A stretch of DNA of 64,000 nt from Whitmania pigra (GCA_021613335.1 JAJTWR010000263.1:2811001-2875000); one strand, 5' to 3'; shown: positions 46,275 through 58,174, counted from the first letter of the stretch. Notes: generated by a model from the sequence alone, not told the origin. Numbers and translations: made by a program.

Positions 46275-46370
46275 TGTTATCACACAAATGTTTGAGTAAC
46301 ACTTTAGCAACAGAGGGGAAGCCAAAATTCTTGAGTTCATTTTAGACCTACAGGTCGCATGAGTTATCTA
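46275..46370 (+). repeat. Diverged remnant of the tandem unit
   Basis: CAAATGTTTGAGTAACACTT followed by AGCAACAGAGGGGAAGCCAA and TTGAGTTCATTTTAGACCTA matches the 3' part of the tandem units (44050-44115) with many changes. A second piece in inverted orientation lies at 46510-46560, matching the ATTGGCTAGTATTGAAAACC segment of the unit. These show older copies of the same duplication. Confidence 0.6.
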
Positions 46371-47137
46371 AATTTTGGATCAATTAATGCACCTAAGATA
46401 TATATTTATATATAATAATATATATTTCCATAGAAACTGTTAGATCACTGTACCTTTAATGAGGTTTTTGATATCTTACACGATTAAAGCGTCTTCAACA
46501 CCCCAAAACTATTCTTTATTTTTTTTAGGTTTCCAATACTAACCAATTGAAACAGTTATTTTAAAATACGTTGAAAGTCTATGTGAAATAAAATAAATAC
46601 ATTTTTTAAATATTATTGGTCGTAATAATTCATGCGTGATCGTTAGGAACATTCTACGAAATGTACAAAAAGACACTGCTGGTTGATGAAAAATAACTTT
46701 AATTTCTTAGTTACTTTGCATAACTTATGTTTATGTTTAATATTTTTCTTTAACCTTTATCTTATTAATGATCTTTCTAATGTTTAAAGTGATCCAAGAT
46801 TATAAAAATTTGCGTCATTATATTGAAGTAAGAATTTTAATTTCAAAACTTTAAAAAGTTTATTATTTACTAATTGTTTGCGATTGTTGGTTTGCATGCT
46901 TTACTAGAGCAGGAACTGCGTCAATGCTGCTCCCATTACGCTTTAGACATGAATTTAGAACTATCTTTGGCGAAGTGTTCTTAAGCGTTCCATTACTGAA
47001 GGGAAATGATATTTTATTACTTAACCACCAACTATTTAAAGAATAAAACTGAATACTAACAAAAGAAACAAATCACATCATGCACTACATTCCATTGTTT
47101 CAAACCGAGAAGATCTATTCCTATTCTCAAAACACCG

Positions 47138-47620
47138 TCACACGTTTGCCCACAAACTTTTCCTCAACGAATCAATAAACGGATCTTCGAAATACAGTCT
47201 GGGAGACTTTTCCTTGGGTCCTATGGCCGATGAATCGTCATCCGATCTTTTCCGCTTCAATGTCTTCGAAATCTCATTGGTTGGTAACAACAATTCCTTC
47301 GTCTCTCCTTCTTCCTTCTTCTCGTCCATGGAATTGTCCAGAGCACCGCTCGCATCGCTACCTGATGAGGATAAGTTTCTTTTGGAATCTTCATGCGTCG
47401 ACCGATCCAATACTTCATCGTTATCGTTTATGTATTCCGTTAAGGTGGCTTCATACAACAGCATCAACCCAAGTGTGTTGTTGAGCAAGCACTTCCTATG
47501 CAGACTTAATTTATTGGTGGTCACCATTTTGTAAATAGTGGCGTTTTTCAAATGACTGACATGTTGAAAAGTTCTGTAAAAGTCATTTTCTGTAAAAGAC
47601 AAATTTTCGTTTTTAGACAT
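47138..47620 (-). CDS. Single-exon gene of the new paralog family, diverged member 3
   Basis: 160 residues, intronless. It starts MSKNENLSFTENDFYRTF and has the family core TIYKMVTTNKLSLHRKCLLN ending in NTLGLMLLYEATL. The C-terminal half differs from the tandem copies: it is Ser/Asp/Glu-rich with a basic cluster (LKRKRSDDDS) that could be a nuclear localisation signal, and ends LYFEDPFIDSLRKSL. A short domain with a Leu/His/basic core, an acidic-serine linker and a basic cluster is the layout of IER2/IER5-type nuclear proteins, but similarity is weak. Its 5' flank (47621-47760) is clearly homologous to that of the gene ending at 49595. Confidence 0.65.
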   Translation of the reverse strand: MSKNENLSFTENDFYRTFQHVSHLKNATIYKMVTTNKLSLHRKCLLNNTLGLMLLYEATLTEYINDNDEVLDRSTHEDSKRNLSSSGSDASGALDNSMDEKKEEGETKELLLPTNEISKTLKRKRSDDDSSAIGPKEKSPRLYFEDPFIDSLRKSLWANV

Positions 47621-47760
47621 TATCAGTTCTCAAAAATTAGATTTGTTTGATTGAAAATTGACTTGAATGATGTAAATTTGATTAGATTGCTGTTAAGTAA
47701 ACGGTCTCGCTTTGTTTTTTTTTTATCGAGATACACACTTCTTTGCTATAAAGATCTTAA
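47621..47760 (-). promoter_or_regulatory. Shared promoter/5' flank of member 3
   Basis: On minus it reads AAGATCTTTATAGCAAAG, then GTGTATCTCGAT, then a stretch ending TAATTTTTGAGAACTGATA before ATG. The flank of the gene at 49933 matches in the same order (GATCTTTTTAACAATAAA, GTGTACTTCGATC, TGATTTTTAAGAATTGAAA). CTTTATAG may be the TATA box. Confidence 0.45.
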
Positions 47761-47954
47761 ATACTTAATAATAAATCATTAGTAATTAAAATGGTATTAA
47801 AATTTTATCTATAAAGTAATAAAATACTGAATGTTTAATTTTTAAAATTGCTCAAACGACATTTTAAATGAGATTTAATTTAAAAAATAACATTGTCTAC
47901 AATTATAATACTTTTAAAAGGATTTCAACAATTAAAAATGAGGGTATTTAAAAA

Positions 47955-48095
47955 AAAATAATAATAAGCGTAAGCGTCAGGAGCGTTTAGACCATTTATG
48001 TAGCGCCGTCATCCAAATGTGTTTTACGTGCTGATTTGCGAACACGACCCATAAAGACTGTTGCTTTTTACCATCGCCGTAGGCAGGGTTTCAAA
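47955..48095 (-). mobile_element. SINE copy (minus)
   Basis: On minus: GGCGATGG, GTGTTCGCAAATCAGCAC (B-box region), GGCGCTACATAAATGGTC (body), CTCCTGACGCTTACGC and an ATT tail. This is one of the better-preserved copies, and it shows the whole order of head, body and tail. Confidence 0.6.
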
Positions 48096-48179
48096 TGAGA
48101 TTTTTGAAAAAAAAGCCAATATTAATTTTATAAGACATCTTATAGAGGCACTATTAGCTTTTTGGTTTTGACCAGGATT

Positions 48180-48395
48180 TATTAGCGTCATTCATTAGTG
48201 TTGTTAAACACGAACAAACATTTCACTCCAAAGCGATTGTTGAGATCGGTTTGTATCCAATCCTTCAGTTCGAAGACTGTCAACAAATCATCATTAAATG
48301 CTTGATTGTATCACATCTTAGCTTTCTTAAGAGGTGGATCAACACTGCTAGCAACTGGAGTAACTGCATCCCTGTCCAGTATTCAAAAATCAAAG
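48180..48395 (-). pseudogene. Possible hAT-like transposon N-terminal fossil
   Basis: Minus translation with one stop gives PPLKKAKM, then YNQAFNDDLLTVFELKDW and NNRFGVKCLF. This is reminiscent of the region just before the zinc-binding segment of some hAT-type transposase-derived proteins. The evidence is thin and no catalytic part is seen. Confidence 0.25.
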
Positions 48396-49594
48396 TTCAA
48401 TGTAGTACGTGCATACAAAGATGATGGAAAAGAAGGAAGTCGGTTCTTTATTGAAAAGATAAACCAAAGAATCTTACATAACATTATTTTTACCCCAAAA
48501 ATTATTTTTTCCAAAAACACCAAGATTTCCAAACAAAACAGCTGGAAACCCAGGTTGGGTCCAAATTTAAAAAATAGTCAAGATTTTGGCTTAAAAGCAC
48601 AGCAATGTCAACCCTGGCCATAGGAACTCAAACCTCTGAGCCAACTTGCACATCAAATTTATATTTTTGTATTTTAAACAAATTTATATATTACTGATAA
48701 TAATTTCGAGTTTAATTATAATGACATATGTTCAAAGAGAACTTCAAGACCATTAGAATTTTGAGGCAAGTTATCCCTGAAGTAGAAAGTTTTCAAGTCA
48801 GAACGGATTTATACCCTGATTGCTAATAAAAGGAGAGAGTGTGACCCCGATCTGCGGGCCAATCATGTCTATAGACCTACTACCCAAAGTCACTGGGCTG
48901 AGGATTTGACGAGATAGCCTCTGGCTGGATATGAGCGGCACGGATGAAAGTTGTGACGTTGCTTGACCAAGGAGAGATTTGAAGTTAAGAGTGAAGATCA
49001 TTTAGTCTGCTTTTGGCTAATCCGTAGCTAATGGATGTCGTGATCAACAGGAATAATGGTCATACATTCTTTTGCTGATTTGTGTATGATTTTAGCGGCT
49101 GCATTGACTACATTCTGAAGCTGCTAGAGGCGACAGGAAGGTGAACCAGCGGTGGATATTTTGCAGAACTAATGACGTCATAAAAAATCTCTGGGCATTA
49201 TTAGGCTAAGGTTGAGAAGTGGGAGAAATATACAATCTATATGTAGCTATCGCCTATGTTACAACAGAAATCATAACTGTTATTACAGAAATTGTTTTCA
49301 AAACGTAAGTATTCTTCTCTTGGAAAAGGTAATTTTACTCCTCCTTTGCAAGAACCATAAATATAAATTACAAATTATAGTAGATGTAAATATATAATAT
49401 AAATGTAAATAGAACATAAATATAAATTATTTGTTTCATTAATTTTAAATTTATTTGATCAAATTTGTTTATTTAAATGATTTTAATTCAAAGACAGAAA
49501 CAACTCAGAATAAATTTTATTCTAAGATTGAGAGATTGTTGCTCATTTTGCAATCACAACACGCTCGTGAAGAGGATGTCATTGGTAGTTGATT

Positions 49595-49933
49595 TTATTT
49601 GAATAGCAAATCCATACAAAAGTCCTCAGATTGAATATCAAATCGATGAGATGATGATTCCATGTTATTGTCCAATTCACTGTTCACATTGCTAAACGAC
49701 GAGACACCTTTACGACTCCGCCATCCGAATGCTTGTTCGGAATTGATTATGTCTCTTATTACGGTGGCTTCGGACAACTTCAACAACTCAAGCGTGTTGT
49801 TGAGCAGGGTCGACTTAAGCAGACTTAATTTCCTGGCGTAGATGATCTTCGAAACAGTGGTTTTTTTCAAATTCCCGATAGTATGCAAATTTTCGTATTT
49901 TGCTAAAATTGAATTTTCGTATTTTTTAGACAT
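49595..49933 (-). CDS. Single-exon gene of the new paralog family, diverged member 4
   Basis: 112 residues from the second ATG of the frame; I chose this start (MSKKYENS) because it aligns with MSKNENLS of member 3 and MCKKSNK of the tandem copies, while the first ATG at 49939 would add MK. The family core reads KIIYARKLSLLKSTLLNNTL followed by ELLKLSEATV. The tail is short and Ser/Asp-rich (NSELDNNMESSSHRFD) without the RSQS repeats or the KRKR cluster. No function is known. Confidence 0.6.
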   Translation of the reverse strand: MSKKYENSILAKYENLHTIGNLKKTTVSKIIYARKLSLLKSTLLNNTLELLKLSEATVIRDIINSEQAFGWRSRKGVSSFSNVNSELDNNMESSSHRFDIQSEDFCMDLLFK

Positions 49934-50167
49934 TTTCAATTCTTAAAAATCAGATTTTATGGTTCGAAAAATGAATTGAACGATGAAAATTTGAATAGAT
50001 TGATGTTGAATAAATCATTTGACTGCAACATGTTTCTTTCGATCGAAGTACACAATTTATTGTTAAAAAGATCGTAAATATGTAATAAATATAATAAAAA
50101 TTCTAATAAAATATCATCTACATGGTAACAAAATATTTTTATTTACTTTTTTAAATTGTTCAAGCAT

Positions 50168-50345
50168 TATTTTAAATATTATTTTTAAATTAAATAATAA
50201 TAAATTTTAAATGTTATTTTTAAATTAAATATTAATAAATTTTAAATGTTATTTTTAAATCAAATAATAATAAGTTTTAAATGTTATTTTTTAATTAAAT
50301 AATAATAAATTTTAAATGTTATTTTTTAATTAAATAACATTTTAC
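50168..50345. repeat. About 41-bp AT-rich minisatellite, about 4 copies
   Basis: Units containing AATTTTAAATGTTATTTTT and AAATAATAATAA repeat head to tail upstream of the member 4 promoter. Confidence 0.8.
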
Positions 50346-50703
50346 CCAATTATAATCAGTAGTTTAAAATAGAAAATTATCCAAATCGGAATAGATTAAT
50401 AAACTTTAAGCGATTCTAAATACAGTATCATTGTATTAAAATTAATTAGTTGGCAGAATTAATTGTTATTTTAGTGGTTCTCGTTCAACCTGGCAGAACC
50501 TTAGTGAGCGCCTGATTGTAAAGCAGTAAAATATTATTTACAGTTTTCGAGACAAGTACCGAAAGTGAAATGAATAATGAAAGATTGATAAGGTTGAACA
50601 ACAACGTTTTCTACAAAAAGTAGGAAAGTGGAAATTCAAAAGTTAAAGAGGAAGAACTGATCTTAAAAAGATTTATCAACAAGAAAATTAACAAAGGGGA
50701 CAA

Positions 50704-50931
50704 ATGGACCGAATGGAACTAAAAGTGGATAAAGAAGCAAGACATGAAATGCCATCCCCGCAACATTCCATGATTAAATTAAAATTCACTGTCTTCAAAA
50801 TATTCAAGCATTTTCATGTTATTTTCATAAGGGATATGAGAAAATTACCTAAGAATATTCAATTGGCTTTCTTTACTATTCTATATTTTGTGATAGCTAC
50901 GGTTGCTTTCTGTGTAATTCTAACTGCATAG
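50704..50931 (+). CDS. Small membrane-protein open frame, uncertain
   Basis: 75 residues with a charged N-terminal half (MDRMELKVDKEARHEM) and a C-terminal hydrophobic segment (FFTILYFVIATVAFCVILTA) that would form a tail anchor. No homolog is recognised, and no splice signals or paralog support it. It may be chance in AT-rich DNA. Confidence 0.2.
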   Translation: MDRMELKVDKEARHEMPSPQHSMIKLKFTVFKIFKHFHVIFIRDMRKLPKNIQLAFFTILYFVIATVAFCVILTA

Positions 50932-51087
50932 TCTCGTCATTTGCAAGTCCCAAGTGCAATGTACAAAGTACGATATCGTACAATGTAAAACATCGATGTC
51001 TTTGAGGTCACTTGTTGTCACTTTCTGGCGATTTATCGGGAAAGTTATGTTTAGTGTCTTTACTAGAACGTGCGAAGATCAGTCGCT

Positions 51088-51202
51088 GATATTTTGTAAT
51101 ACTTTGTGATTTTTGGGATATTTTGTAATACTTTGTGATTTTTTGGGATATTTTGTAATACTTTGTGATTTTTTGGGATATTTTGTAATACTTTGTGATA
51201 TT
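51088..51202. repeat. 29/30-bp minisatellite, about 4 copies
   Basis: GATATTTTGTAATACTTTGT followed by GATTTTTTGG repeats at 51088, 51117, 51147 and 51177. Confidence 0.9.
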
Positions 51203-52360
51203 CTGTCAAATGAGTTGTTTTGGAATTTTAAATGAAACCAACTTTTTCTGGATTACATAAGATTATTTTGATTAATTGAATTTTCAAATACGCTATCATT
51301 CTGAGGTCCGTTTTAAATTTACTCCACAGAAGTAAATGAAATAAAATTCCAGTTAAATTAACAAACACATATTTGTTACGTAATTTGTTATGCTATTTGT
51401 TTCGTTATTATGTTATTTTTTCATATATTTTAGTGTTTTCTTTTAATTTATATTTTCTCTTATGTTAGTTTTTAATTATTTGTTTCAGCTGATAACTGTT
51501 TTAATTGATAACCAATATCTATTCTGAAAATAATTAATAAACATTTTTAAATATAGATATTAGGGATTGGATTTTTAACGATTAATATATTATTTTGAAT
51601 ATTAAAATTTTTAAAATCTATTATCGATTTCTGTTAACTGTTAATCTAAGCTAATAGTAGGTTAATAATAAGTTATTAATCTTTATTAATAAGCCGTTAA
51701 TCTGTTAATTATATGTTCGTGCATCTCCGTGAGACACACCTTCGTTTGAAAATAAATTTCCACTTGAAATTCTTTAAGTTCTTGTTTTGTTCAAAAATAT
51801 CGACTTTATTTTGTCGACGTTATAAAAATTAAGTCATACTTAAAAAAACTCCATTTTCAAATATCTCATTCGAAGAACTCGTTATATTTTCCTAAATATA
51901 TTTTACCTGAATAATTGATGGTCTTGTTATTGATTATTTATTAATAGTATTAAATATATTCTAGTTATTAATTATATAATACAAATAAATTTGTATTTAT
52001 TCAGTAATAATTAAATATTTATTATAATTATGTAATTATAACAATTAAATTATAATCTAAGCTTATAACTAATAAAATAGATAATAATTATAATTATAAG
52101 TATTTTTGCTATTAATTGAAACTGCTAATGAACTTCAAATGTTGGAGCTTTCATTGGCTTAAAAAGGCAACAGTTGCACAAATGAAAGAAAAAATAAAAA
52201 TTTTAAAGAAATCGATTCGAGTGTTGGCATCTAATTTTAGAAAAGAAGGAATTTTAAATATTCCACCTGAGGAGATGATGAGAAAGGGAGGGTGAAGGAT
52301 ACTCAGTCACATGGTTACGTGGGGTAAAAGTATTTTATTTCTTAAATAATTTCATTATTT
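51203..52360. other. Gene-poor AT-rich stretch
   Basis: No convincing gene. A 55-residue frame at 52128-52295 (starting MNFKCWSFHWLKKATVAQ) is lysine-rich and looks more like protein than its surroundings, but has no support. Confidence 0.4.
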
Positions 52361-52365
52361 TATTA

Positions 52366-52454
<89 letters not shown>
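52361..52454. repeat. (ATT)n microsatellite
   Basis: About 94 bases of ATT units, starting with one TTG interruption. Confidence 0.95.
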
Positions 52455-53039
52455 TATCAATTTATTAACAAATTTCAAAGTTTCATGTATAGAAACAAAA
52501 TGCGAAAAAAATTCAATTTTTTGTCAACATAAACTTTTTAGCGAAAATGGAGCAAGTTATTCAAACTGCTATCGTAAAATATTAATTGAACACATACTTT
52601 GTATAAAATTATTCATAAGTAATATTTTTTGTAAAATTAATTGCAAAAAATATTTGTAGAGAACAATTTAAATGAACTTTATTTATGACAAGATCTAATT
52701 TGAGATAAAATAACAGATCAGTTGAAAGGAGTGATTATATGGAATGTATGTAGCAATATGGGGAATCCATACACTCATTAAGATGAGCATTTCAAATGTT
52801 TTCAAATAAATTGTTAGTTCTCTCTTTTATTCCATTTCACGTCTGTCAGCATCAGTTTCCAATTGCCAAGGTGTCCACTTGAGATGAAAACAATGAGGAT
52901 AAAAAATTTCTTTATCAACCCACTTCCGAGCTCAATAATAACTGACTTCTGAGTATAAATAGATTATAAGGCTAAATTGAGATATGCCGAGAGTTATACA
53001 CGTTGAGGCAAAACAGTTGTCCGAAACTTCAAGACTTCC

Positions 53040-53080
53040 ATGAAATAAAGCGCCATATAAATGAGAGTCTTGTTCGGATT
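53040..53080 (+). mobile_element. Short SINE-body fragment
   Basis: AAGCGCCATATAAATGAGAG matches the family body motif, but neither head nor tail is visible. Confidence 0.3.
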
Positions 53081-54331
53081 TAGGATCTTCTGATTGTTTA
53101 TTTGGTTTTTGTTTTGCTTTCTTAAAAAATATTCCCTCTTCAGCCTTTCCCTTCAACCGGTCGGTCTTACGGGAATTGTTGTTTACATACCGTCCGTTGG
53201 AAAAGCGCGCTAAATATTTGATAAGCTAACCCTTATGGCAATGAAGGTGATGATGATGTTTGCAATGATGATAATGATGACAATGATGATGATAATAATA
53301 ATGACGACGACATCTTTGGTTATATTGATGAGGATGAGTTTGGTCGTAGTGATGATGATGATGCCTACGATGATAACTTGGGTGGCAACGATGTCCATGA
53401 TGACGATAAGGAAGGAGTTGTAAAATTTTCTAGAGATAAGTAAATGATGATGTTCAATCATACATATCTTGTGGGTGGAATGTCGGATTTCTAATCAGAA
53501 TTATGTCAACATTAATTTATATTTAGCACAATTATATCAGTAAGACATTATTTTTAGCAGGAATTTAAAATTAAATTGATAATCACAGAATATAGTTTCA
53601 TTGCACTAACCAATAAATAATAACAAGACCAATTGTAAATGTTACCTAATAAGCGGTATAAAAGCAAATAAAAATCACATTGAAGCTTAAAAATAAACCG
53701 AGAGTCTGAGAATGGAAACCTATCGGAAGAAATTAACTGATTGAAACTTCAAGGGCTCCACGGTTGATTGAAGGACTGATTGAAAAGAACAATTGTTGTT
53801 ATTCCGTCAAGGAAGACAATCGTATTCCGTATTCTTTATTTTTCTACAATCGGAATTTCAAACGCGATAGTTATTCGTGTTTGAAGTCGAGAAACTATTT
53901 CTATTGCTGTTTTTGTTGCATGTTGGATATATTTGGACATCCCTTGTAGAATTTCGCCTCTCTTCCGATAGTAGGCAGACAAAACAACTGGTCCACTGAA
54001 TAATCAAACCTCGGAAGATCACCTGGAACTAAATGACGTCATGCGTGACTAGGTTCTGGATCGTGGTTAATGATGCAGTTTATAATTATTTCATTAATTA
54101 TTTTATTTGATTGTTATTGACAAATTTTAATGACTTAATTAATAATGTAATTTTAAAATATTTCCATTTTGCTTGAGTATAACCAAGTATTGGGGCAATT
54201 GTGAAGTTCTTCGACCTTTCAGTCAACCTTTCCTGTCGTATTTCTCTGACTGCTTCTTTACTTGTCTTCTTCTTTGTACTTGTCCATTCCTCTGCCACCG
54301 CTTGCACTCCAGTGGAATGCGGAAATGATGA

Positions 54332-54361
54332 TGGATGGATGGATGGATGGATGGATGGATA
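54332..54361. repeat. (GGAT)n microsatellite
   Basis: About seven GGAT units, followed directly by AGCGCCACTTAAGAAC. Confidence 0.85.
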
Positions 54362-54718
54362 GCGCCACTTAAGAACAACAGCGCACTTGCACGCACTCAC
54401 AAAATCACGCAGACACATATAGTAGTATATAAAGAGACATAATTGCCCTCCTAGCATGGAGATTGCGATACATTAAGCAAATTAATTTGTCGTTTCAATT
54501 GTAAGAAAAAAATTATTTACGTTAATAACTTGCAAACATATTTTGCTTCTTGAAAATAAAAAAATTTCTAAAGCAAAATGATCATAGACTGGGTTGGTTA
54601 AATCTTTAGCTCCTTATAATAAATTACTTCTTACATTCTTATTATGAGCAAATAATTATGCTTTGAGATGTTTTTAAAGTTTTTTAAATTCATCAATAAT
54701 TTCTTCCCAAATTTTCAG

Positions 54719-55690
54719 ATACATTCAGGTACAGGATCATCTCTCCTGCTTTTACCCACACTTAAAAGTCTTTTGCTCGTCATGGTAGCTGTAGTCACAA
54801 GTAATATCCAAGCCACCACGACGAATCTTGAACTGAGTGACGGAAGTACTGCAGAGAGGAGGGAATGGAATGTCAAACCAATTGTGTGCGAGAGCGTGCC
54901 TTATCACGTACTTTGGAAACGATTGCAGGTAAATAATCAATAATTATGATATTACGAGGGGAATTCAAACCGATTCTCTAGAGTCTATGTTTAAAAAAAA
55001 CCACATTTTTTGCAGATGGACGTAATGCAAAATAGTGGATCGGTATACAACGTTCGAATGTCAAGCAACGGTACCGTCATCTATGACCTGAAACCTCGTG
55101 TAAGGCGGAATTCTTTGACGCCAAAACTTGCAGAGACAGAAGATCGAGGACTCGCTGGCAATGACAACTCCAAAGAACTCAGAAATGCTCGCAACTTGAG
55201 GAAGGCTCGTATGTCTTCATCCGATCGCGTGCGAAATGCGATTCGCAGGTCCTCCAAGACGAAGCGTTCAGACTCACACGTTGCTGGCGAAGGAGACAGC
55301 GGTGATCGTAATCAGTGGCTGAACAGTGCCTACGAATCATTCAAACAGTTCCTGCAGAATTTCAGAGTTTGGGAGGATCAAAATCAAAACAGAGTTTACT
55401 TCGAACAACTGGCCAGCAGACTGCGTCAGAATCTTTGTCAGTTCAAATCGCGGCGCATTCAACTCTCCGACGGATACTTCCCTCCGACTGTTACCTCTGG
55501 ACGATGTCGAAAATTGGACCCAAAAGCTAAATGCCTGGCGACAAAGTACAGCGTGCAGCTACTAAAGAAAGCAGAAAACCTCTGCTATCCCGTGCCCAGT
55601 ACGACTGCGAACAGTACCTACGAGGAGGTGTGGGTCATGACGAACATAAAGGTCAACGTCGGCTGTCAAACTGTTTTCACGAGGCACTGA
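54719..55690 (+). CDS. Secreted cysteine-rich ligand precursor (Noggin/Trunk/PTTH- or IL-17-like cystine-knot type), partial 5' end
   Basis: Two exons are visible: 54719-54928 (acceptor TTTTCAG before it, donor GTAAAT after) and 55016-55690. They join in phase 0. The first encodes a hydrophobic leader (SSLLLLPTLKSLLLVMVAVV). The precursor then has basic cleavage-like sites (RVRR near residue 100, KTKR near residue 155). The C-terminal domain reads DGYFPPTVTSGRCRKLDPKA, then KCLATKYSVQLLKKAENLC, then VWVMTNIKVNVGCQTVF. The pattern xYPx...C...VxLLKR...C...VxVGC is shared by IL-17 cytokines and by Noggin/Trunk/PTTH ligands; I cannot decide between them. The usual second Cys of the final CxC is replaced (CQT). 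The initiating exon may lie upstream; alternatively the frame opens at ATG 54668 without an intron. Confidence 0.6.
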
Positions 55691-56010
55691 TGAATTGCTC
55701 ACCATGGGTGACTGAATTCATTTTCACCGTTTGTAACGTCAACCAAATGTTTTTTGTTTACCACTTGTCGTCATCGCCTCTTGGAGACTGAGAGTTGTTT
55801 GAACAAATCGTAATCTTTTTGTTGTTATTAATTTTATTCTTTTTTAAATCTTCTCTTCATTACGTGTGTACATGTGTACGTGTCAACTTGCCAAATATTA
55901 CGTCATTCCAAAGCATTTCGATTGTTGGAGATTCGCATTTATTTACGGTTTGGCACCACGCGTACGTCCTCATCTTTCGTTTGTTCTTCTGCAGAACTGC
56001 ATTCTACTTC

Positions 56011-56042
<32 letters not shown>

Positions 56043-57350
56043 CATTCTGAAATCGTTAATGTTAGTCACTCTTTAACTGCCTGAAGTGGCTTGTGTAGTT
56101 AGGTGAACAAGTTAGATAGACCGGCTTACCTCAGGATCTTTGTGTCATCAACAAGGAATTCTAGTCTTGAATCGATTAAATGCTTTTTGAAAATATTTCA
56201 CATTTGGCTTTTTTAGATTTAACGTGTAAAGCATTGTAATTTAATTGTAATGATCTCTTGCGATCAGTAAAGGAATCCTGGAGGATGAATGGATGAATGA
56301 GCAGCATTTTCACTTCATTTAATTTTTGAGTTATTTATTTATTTATTCAGTTGTCTGACATTAAAGTATTCAATTGTAGTCGAGTGATCGACTCTGTAAG
56401 AAAAATCATTGTATATCAATGTATATCATTGGATATCATTGTATATAATTGAGTATCATTGTATATCATATCATCTGCGACCTGCAAAAATACAGACTAA
56501 CGAGGATCGATATTGAAGTTGTTCAGATTGAAATCGAATTCATTTTTATTTTCTAAACTTCCTCACGCAGCAGGTTGACTCATCAACTTCCGATTATTTC
56601 CCCTCCGACTGAAATCGATCATCGTCATTCGAACAAAATCCACATCCATTAAAATATCCATCGCAAATATTCATCATCATCATCATCATCTTTTTTTTTC
56701 AAGAGTTTTCAGAATATTTCCGAGAAAAGTAAGAAATTCCTGGGATTTGTTGAATAGCGAACTAAATTGAAGTTTTGTTTGTTTTTAAATTGTATCTTCG
56801 GGAGACCCATTTGTACCGATGTGACCTTTATCTGCACGAAAGTATTTCCACGAGGATGGACAGGTGATGGAGTTCAAAAATAGTTCAGAATGAAGACATA
56901 AAGTGCCATTAAAACGTTATTTACTTTCAATTCAAACGTGTGAGCGCCTGTTTCTCGTGTAACACGCTTTGTTTTCAAGCTTCGAAATTCTATAAATACA
57001 ATTCGGAGGAATTCCAACAATGACGTCAGTGTTGTATTTTTTTTCCACATTGAGTCTAAAATTAGAACTCGAAATAAGAGTCAATTGGTCGACATTTTCG
57101 CGAGAAACCAGGAATTAAAAATGTGAAAAACGTGTCAGGAAAATATTTTTATTAAAAATGAAAACAAATAAAAATATTCTAAAAATAAATAACATCTTAC
57201 ATCTTAAATAACAAACATCTTACCTGGTTAAAACTGCTTGTTAAAAAAAAGTGAATTTCTATTCGCTAGAGTTTCCAGGAGAAGTGATTGTGACTTGTTA
57301 AAAATGAATGAATTCTTCAGATGGCGTGTCTAAAGTTTAAGAATGTGAAG
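55691..57350. other. 3' UTR and intergenic DNA after the ligand gene
   Basis: No further exon seen. It contains an ATTT microsatellite at 56013-56042 and a short repeat of ATCATTGTATAT at 56405-56470. Confidence 0.5.
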
Positions 57351-57354
57351 GAGC

Positions 57355-57470
57355 ATTTAAATATAATAAGCAAAATGGAGATTTAAATATAATAAGCATA
57401 ATGGGGATTTAAATATGATAAGCATAATGGAGATTTAAATATAATAATCATAATGGAGATTTAAATATCT
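57355..57470. repeat. About 25-bp minisatellite, about 5 copies
   Basis: AATGGAGATTTAAATATAAT followed by AAGCAT recurs with single-base changes. Confidence 0.85.
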
Positions 57471-58152
57471 GAAACGTTGCAAAATAAAGGCACACTTTGT
57501 TGAAAGCCTTACAACCTCAAGTTACAGACATTCCACTAAACGTAATCTGGAAAAACATTGGAATTTCCAGATGATGGTTTCATTCTCTAAAAGAAAAGCA
57601 AAACCGAAAGCTATCGAGCAGGTTTAAGTAAAAGAGATTGAAATGTTAAGAATAAAAGAATGCATTCGAGATTGAAAGCGAACCTGTTCGATGGTTCGTT
57701 GGAAATCCATGAAAATTGGAAAATACCGACATGGTATTTCACTGAGCTTACAAACGAACCTAATAATGAAATTATGGCGATGCTGATAATGATGATGATG
57801 GCGATGGTGGTGGTGATGACGATAATTATGGCCATATTTAAGTCGGAAAATAATACTGTGGTGATGATAGTGATGCCCGCCGGTGGGAGATCACGTGCTT
57901 AAGCGCTACTCTCAGACGCTGGTTTGGCGCAAAAACTCTGGCGCAGTGGAGGACCATCGTTGGAAGATTATTTGACGATAAATAACTTTTAATGTCCACA
58001 CAATGTTTTATTCCTCAATGTTTTATTCCTCATCTTCTCTCAGCTGCTGATGCTGCACAGGCGTCTGTCGCTCGTGTCGCCAGGAACTGCAGAGTCATCT
58101 AGAGGGCTGCACAAATATATTACTTCGTTATTCATTACATTTATTATTGAAT

Positions 58153-58174
58153 ATTATTATTATTATTATTATTA

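Noticed and set aside
55315..55791. Three overlapping plus frames inside the ligand exon
   Set aside because: Shadows of the 55016-55690 frame, which has splice continuity and a cysteine pattern.
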